Of a stretch of 64,000 nt of DNA, positions 60,405 through 64,000 are shown in pieces. The notes beneath the pieces are model-generated. The model had not been told where the DNA came from and ran no database searches. It saw nothing but the letters and a program-made list of their open reading frames with translations. Source of the DNA: an uncultured Collinsella sp. (GTDB taxonomy: Bacteria; Actinomycetota; Coriobacteriia; Coriobacteriales; Coriobacteriaceae); NCBI GenBank assembly GCA_900549085.1, contig URMO01000003.1, positions 1 through 64,000 of the forward strand. Reading direction: 5' to 3'. The translations under genes were made by a program, and so were the position numbers. Numbering within the stretch: position 1 is the first letter of the stretch; each line of letters begins with the position of its first letter.

Positions 60405-62177
60405 TTACGAGCGCTTGCGGCTCACCACGGCGCCCGCGGCGATGGCGGCTGTTCCTGCAAGGGCGGCTGCCACGATGGCTGCGCTCGAGGCGTCGCCGGT
60501 TGCCGCGAGCTTGCCGGTGGTCTTGGCTCCCGTGGTTGCAACTGCAACGGCCTTGGTCGTCTTCGTGCCCTCGGACTTGGAACCCTCGGGCTTGGTCTCG
60601 CCGGGCTTTTCCTCGGGTTTGATCTCCTCGGGAGGCACGATGGCCGTGCTCTTGGCGACAGCGGCGTCATAGGGGGAGTCGATCGCGGCGTCACCCGTGC
60701 CGATGGTTTGACCTGCCTCGTAGGAGATGCCGTCGCTGAGCTCTTCCTTGTTGCGATAGTCAATGACTTTGCCGCCTGCAGGCGTCTGGATGATGGCGTC
60801 CTTGATTTCGATGGTGCCAATCGCCTTGCCGTCCGCGCTCATGGCAAGGGCGAAGATTGCCGCCGTGTCTCCCTCAGCTGTGACCTTACTGCGGACAATC
60901 GAGATGGTCGCGGGCGTGATGCCCTCCTTGGTCCGGGCAAAGATGCCGATGTTCACGCCCCTATGCTCGGGAATGACCGCGCCGCTTTGGTCGTTGCTGT
61001 AGTGGTCGGGGCCGTCGCCGCCGGTCTCGGCATAGCGGGCTATGGCCTTGACAACGGAGTCGCTGATGTAGATATGGCCACCCGCTTCGTCGGAGTAGAA
61101 ATTACTGGTGGAGATTGCAACCGAGAACCTGCCTTCTGCGAGCGCATCCACAGTCGAGCCGTTCTTGATGACGATGTCGTCCTCATCGGTGAAGAGTGCG
61201 CTGACTTCCCCGCCATCTGAGCTTGCGCGGACCGTCACGGTCGCGCCATCGAGCGTGATGCCCTTGTAGACATAGATGCCATACCCAACGCCACTTGCGT
61301 TGAGGGAAGCGTTCGTGACCGTGAGGCTGTTTTTACCGTCGATGGCGGTGTCTTCCTCGGAGCTTGCCTTGACCTGGCTGCCACCCGAGATCTCGATGTT
61401 GCCGTCGGCCCAAATCGCATTGTCTTTGATAGAGCTTGCCTCTACCTTGCCGCCGCCCTTTATGATGAGGTTCTCGTTAGCATCGATACCCTGATCCTCG
61501 GTGGCCTTGGCGGTGACGGTTCCGCTGTTGTCGATCGTGATGTTGCCGTCGGCCCTGATGCCATCCGAATCGCCCGTGGCGTTAACGTTTCCCGAGCCCT
61601 TGATGGTGACATCGTCCCCGGCATCGATGGCATCGTGCTCGGTGCTCGTGGCGTTGACAGTGCCAGCGCCGTCGATGTTGATGTTGCCGACGGAAGTGAT
61701 GGCGTCACGAGAAGATGTCACGTTGAGCGTGCTGGACGCGTCGCCCTGAATATTAAGCTCGGCGTTCTCGTTCGCGCCATCCTTAACCTTGATGCCGCGG
61801 CCGTCGTCGTTAGTGACGGTGTTGTTGCCCTCGTAGCTCACGTTGAGCTTGCCCGCTGCCTCGATCGCGCCGCCGTCATAGCCGTTGAGCTTCATATCGT
61901 CGGCGCCGTCCCAGCTCCAGGTGCCGGCCTCGTCGCCTGCCGCGGTGCCGGCGTTGTACTGGGTACCGCCGACGTCCACCCACTCGGCCGCGAGCGAGAC
62001 GCTCGGCATGAGCAGCGAGCTCACCGTAAGCGCGCATACGGCGCCTACAACGATGCGGCGTGTCACGCGGCGCCAGCTGCCGTGTGCGAGCAGCGTGCGA
62101 CGGCGCACGTCGGGCTCGACAAAATGGGCTCCAGAGGTTTTGTCATTGCGCTTGGGGGTCGTGAACAAGGCGGCCAT
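60405..62177 (-). CDS. Beta-helix surface protein 2, intact paralogue
   Basis: 590 residues from the ATG at 62177 (GGGAG upstream). A 45-residue basic leader (MAALFTTPKRNDKTSG and the RRRTLLAHGSWRRVTRR part) precedes a helix and signal cleavage near VSLA-AEW. The body has the same beta-helix repeats as copy 1 (TVNATSTEHDAIDAG, NITIDNSGTVTAKA, NIEISGGSQVKAS) and the tail is Lys/Pro/Glu-rich, ending LAATGD, a hydrophobic run and SRKRS. It is likely anchored to the wall by a sortase and may bind glycans; the enzyme is not in the window. Confidence 0.92.
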   Translation of the reverse strand: MAALFTTPKRNDKTSGAHFVEPDVRRRTLLAHGSWRRVTRRIVVGAVCALTVSSLLMPSVSLAAEWVDVGGTQYNAGTAAGDEAGTWSWDGADDMKLNGYDGGAIEAAGKLNVSYEGNNTVTNDDGRGIKVKDGANENAELNIQGDASSTLNVTSSRDAITSVGNINIDGAGTVNATSTEHDAIDAGDDVTIKGSGNVNATGDSDGIRADGNITIDNSGTVTAKATEDQGIDANENLIIKGGGKVEASSIKDNAIWADGNIEISGGSQVKASSEEDTAIDGKNSLTVTNASLNASGVGYGIYVYKGITLDGATVTVRASSDGGEVSALFTDEDDIVIKNGSTVDALAEGRFSVAISTSNFYSDEAGGHIYISDSVVKAIARYAETGGDGPDHYSNDQSGAVIPEHRGVNIGIFARTKEGITPATISIVRSKVTAEGDTAAIFALAMSADGKAIGTIEIKDAIIQTPAGGKVIDYRNKEELSDGISYEAGQTIGTGDAAIDSPYDAAVAKSTAIVPPEEIKPEEKPGETKPEGSKSEGTKTTKAVAVATTGAKTTGKLAATGDASSAAIVAAALAGTAAIAAGAVVSRKRS

Positions 62178-62323
62178 GGTTACTCCCATCCTCATAGGGC
62201 CTATGCGATTACGCCCAGCATATCTGCAGGATGTAGCCGGCGGTAGTGCCGTTTGGAGGACAAAATGTCCAAAACTTGGGAAGCAATACATCGCGCGTTC
62301 GTGCGTCGCCTGGCTTTAAAAGA

Positions 62324-62358
62324 AAAGCGCGGAGCCGCTCGATGCGACTCCGCGCTTT
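62324..62358 (-). terminator. Terminator of the purine permease gene
   Basis: AAAGCGCGGAG and CTCCGCGCTTT pair with a 13-base loop and are followed on the minus strand by TTCTTTT. The copy lost in the duplication lies at 60313. Confidence 0.8.
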
Positions 62359-62384
62359 GGTGTTCTGCTCTGGCAGCTTTGCCG

Positions 62385-63695
62385 CTACGCTACGAAGAAG
62401 TAGACGAGGAAGGCGAGGGCTGCGATCCACATGAGCGGCTTGATCTTGGAGGCCTCGCCCTTAAAGAGCGCGACGATCACGTAGGCGATAAAGCCCAGGC
62501 CAATGCCGGCAGAGATGGAGTAGGTGAAGGGCACGCCGGCGACAATCATGAACGCCGGGAAACCCTGCGACACGTCGGACCAGTCGATCTCGGAGGCCTC
62601 GCTCATCATGAGGTAGCCGACGTAGACCAGAGCACCGCAGGTGGCGGCGCTGGAAACGATGGTGACGATGGGGGAGAAGAACGCGGCGAGAATGAACAGC
62701 ACGCCGGTGGTGACGGAGGTGAGGCCCGTGCGGCCACCGTCGGCAGCGCCAGAGGTGGACTCGACGAAGGTGGTGATGGAGGAGACGCCCATGAAACCGC
62801 CCACAGCGGCGGCGGCGGAGTCGACGATCAGGATCTCCTTGATATTCTCGACGTTGCCGTCGTCGGTGAGGAACTCGCCCTGCTTGGCCACGGCCATCGC
62901 GGTGCCCATGGTGTCGAAGAAGTCACTCATGAGCAGCGAGAACGAGATGACGAGGAGCGCGGGGTCGGTAAGGACCTTGACGATGGCGGGCACGCCGCCG
63001 GCGTCGGCGATGGGGCCACCGATGCTCGAGAAGTCGAGCGGGGCGATGATACCGGTCGGAGCCTGGGTCACACCTAGGGGGATACCGGCGATGACGGCGA
63101 CGACGATGCCGATGAGCAGCGAGCCGGGGACGTTGCGGCAGGCGAGGGCGACTGTCACCAGGATGGAGATGATGCCGACGATGAAGGTGGGGGAGGTGAT
63201 GTCGCCCAGACCGACGAGTGTACCGGCGCCAGCGGTGATAATGCCGGCATCGCACAGGCCAATCATGGCGATGAACAGGCCCAGACCCACCGAGATGGCG
63301 TGACGCAGGACAACCGGGATGGCGTCCATGATGGCCTCGCGCAGGCCACAAAGCACGAGCAGCAAGATGACGACGCCCTCAAGGAAGATGACGCTCATGG
63401 CCACGTGCCAGTCACCGCCGCAGACGGTGGTGGTGATTCCAGCAATCATCGCGTTGACGCCTAAGCCCGACGCGCAGGCGAGCGGGCGGTTGGCGAAGAT
63501 GCCCATGCAGATGGTCATGATGCCGGCGCCCAGGCAGGTGGCGCAGGCGAGCGCTCCCGCATCGATGCCGGCGCCCGAGAGCACCGCGGGGTTGACGGCG
63601 ATGATGTAGGCCATCGCCAGGAATGTTGTCAGTCCAGCGCGGAGTTCGGTCCCGATTGTGGACTTGCGCTCGCTGACGTGAAATAGTTCGTCCAT
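62385..63695 (-). CDS. AzgA/PbuG-type purine permease (NCS2)
   Basis: 436 residues. The N-terminal TTFLAMAYIIAVNPAVLSGAG, GVNAMIAG and TFVESTSGAADGGRTGL are AzgA-family hallmarks, with about 12 helices. It imports hypoxanthine, guanine or adenine. The ATG at 63695 follows GGAAAGGG. No purine riboswitch was recognised upstream. It has donated a fragment to the duplication at 60338-60383. Confidence 0.93.
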   Translation of the reverse strand: MDELFHVSERKSTIGTELRAGLTTFLAMAYIIAVNPAVLSGAGIDAGALACATCLGAGIMTICMGIFANRPLACASGLGVNAMIAGITTTVCGGDWHVAMSVIFLEGVVILLLVLCGLREAIMDAIPVVLRHAISVGLGLFIAMIGLCDAGIITAGAGTLVGLGDITSPTFIVGIISILVTVALACRNVPGSLLIGIVVAVIAGIPLGVTQAPTGIIAPLDFSSIGGPIADAGGVPAIVKVLTDPALLVISFSLLMSDFFDTMGTAMAVAKQGEFLTDDGNVENIKEILIVDSAAAAVGGFMGVSSITTFVESTSGAADGGRTGLTSVTTGVLFILAAFFSPIVTIVSSAATCGALVYVGYLMMSEASEIDWSDVSQGFPAFMIVAGVPFTYSISAGIGLGFIAYVIVALFKGEASKIKPLMWIAALAFLVYFFVA

Positions 63696-63888
63696 GCATA
63701 CCCTTTCCTTGTTCGGCCCCGAGTTTAGGCCGATTGACACGAACTCACCCACTATAGCCCCTTTGCGACGCTGTTGTTCCTCGCATGTTGATGTTCGGCG
63801 CTTTGTAGCAGACGGACGGTATTTTTCGCATGAAAATGTGTGGGTACCGTATACTTAAGCGGTTACAACGACCCCTATGGAGGAACGT

Positions 63889-64000
63889 ATGATTAAAGAG
63901 CTTTGCCGCGACGAGGCTATTCTGTCCCAGCGTTGCGAGGTCGCGACCGTCGAGGACGAGTCGGTGGCACAGGACCTGATCGATACCATCAAGTCGCTCG
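63889..64000 (+). CDS. def: Peptide deformylase, N-terminal part
   Basis: Only 37 residues are in the window: MIKELCRDEAILSQRCEVAT, ending DLIDTIKSL. The beginning matches the first helix region of deformylase (xxI..xxFLxQKSExAT). GGAGG lies six bases ahead of the ATG. Def removes the formyl group of new proteins; the catalytic motifs are beyond the window. Confidence 0.75.
   Translation, partial: MIKELCRDEAILSQRCEVATVEDESVAQDLIDTIKSL

Noticed and set aside
63696..63888. Purine riboswitch before the purine permease
   Set aside because: No conserved purine aptamer core was found in this gap; only promoter-like sequence for def on the other strand is visible.

Overview
The window looks like a chromosomal segment of a high-GC, Gram-positive gut actinobacterium of the class Coriobacteriia, most probably Collinsella or a close relative. 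The basis is gene content (a CXXC micro-protein with a membrane ferredoxin and TlpA, sortase-type surface proteins ending in LAATG, a TPP-controlled thiM/thiE operon, many short regulators and transporters), frequent GTG/TTG starts and strong GGAGG ribosome sites. No rRNA, tRNA, phage, insertion sequence or CRISPR array was recognised, so this is ordinary chromosome with dense dispersed palindromic repeats. The genus is inferred, not proven.

Layout. 1-1340: a decayed end region with a truncated ORF, an orphan ORF fragment and a frameshifted ureohydrolase remnant. 1340-5283: a two-component system divergent from a redox operon (CXXC micro-protein, polyferredoxin, TlpA lipoprotein). 5537-8791: a MacB-type ABC exporter. 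9063-24594: a membrane protein flanked by two long palindromic repeats, dihydrouridine synthase, glutaredoxin, an XRE/zinc-ribbon/TipAS regulator, TrmO, PatB, a flavin/PLP-fold oxidoreductase, a hybrid sensor kinase, a K+ channel, a LOG protein, a ClC transporter, a DMT transporter and a GntR-controlled ABC operon. 24721-25015: a strictly periodic array of alternating inverted half-sites. 25161-36107: RF3, a queuosine-precursor transporter (candidate preQ1 leader), SDR, UDG, EamA/LysR pair, MATE pump, RlmA, RsmJ and small proteins. 36362-46649: Tet-type GTPase, AAA ATPase overlapping a UvrA-like ATPase, TrmL, CobW GTPase, an ArsC-fold protein without its cysteine, a flavodoxin-fold reductase and a GGDEF protein. 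46777-57451: a GGDEF/EAL protein, patatin, the TPP-riboswitch thiamine operon, HAD phosphatase, LysR plus MetE-like protein, UraA. 57514-64000: esterase, two tandemly duplicated beta-helix surface proteins, a purine permease and the start of peptide deformylase.

Working together: several genes act on RNA or the ribosome (Dus, TrmO, TrmL, RlmA, RsmJ, RF3, Tet-type GTPase), but they are scattered and not one operon. Real co-functional units are the redox operon with its sensor, the GntR/ABC operon, the thiamine salvage operon, the LysR/MetE-like pair and the EamA/LysR divergent pair. The most unusual material is non-coding: a 40-bp-pitch inverted array, three copies of a ~180-bp hairpin element whose outer arms change together, and exact-length 56-bp and 31-bp palindromes that sit directly at gene ends and twice provide the stop codon. 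A tandem duplication of a surface-protein gene has left a 46-bp piece of the neighbouring permease behind, and one copy has a broken leader.
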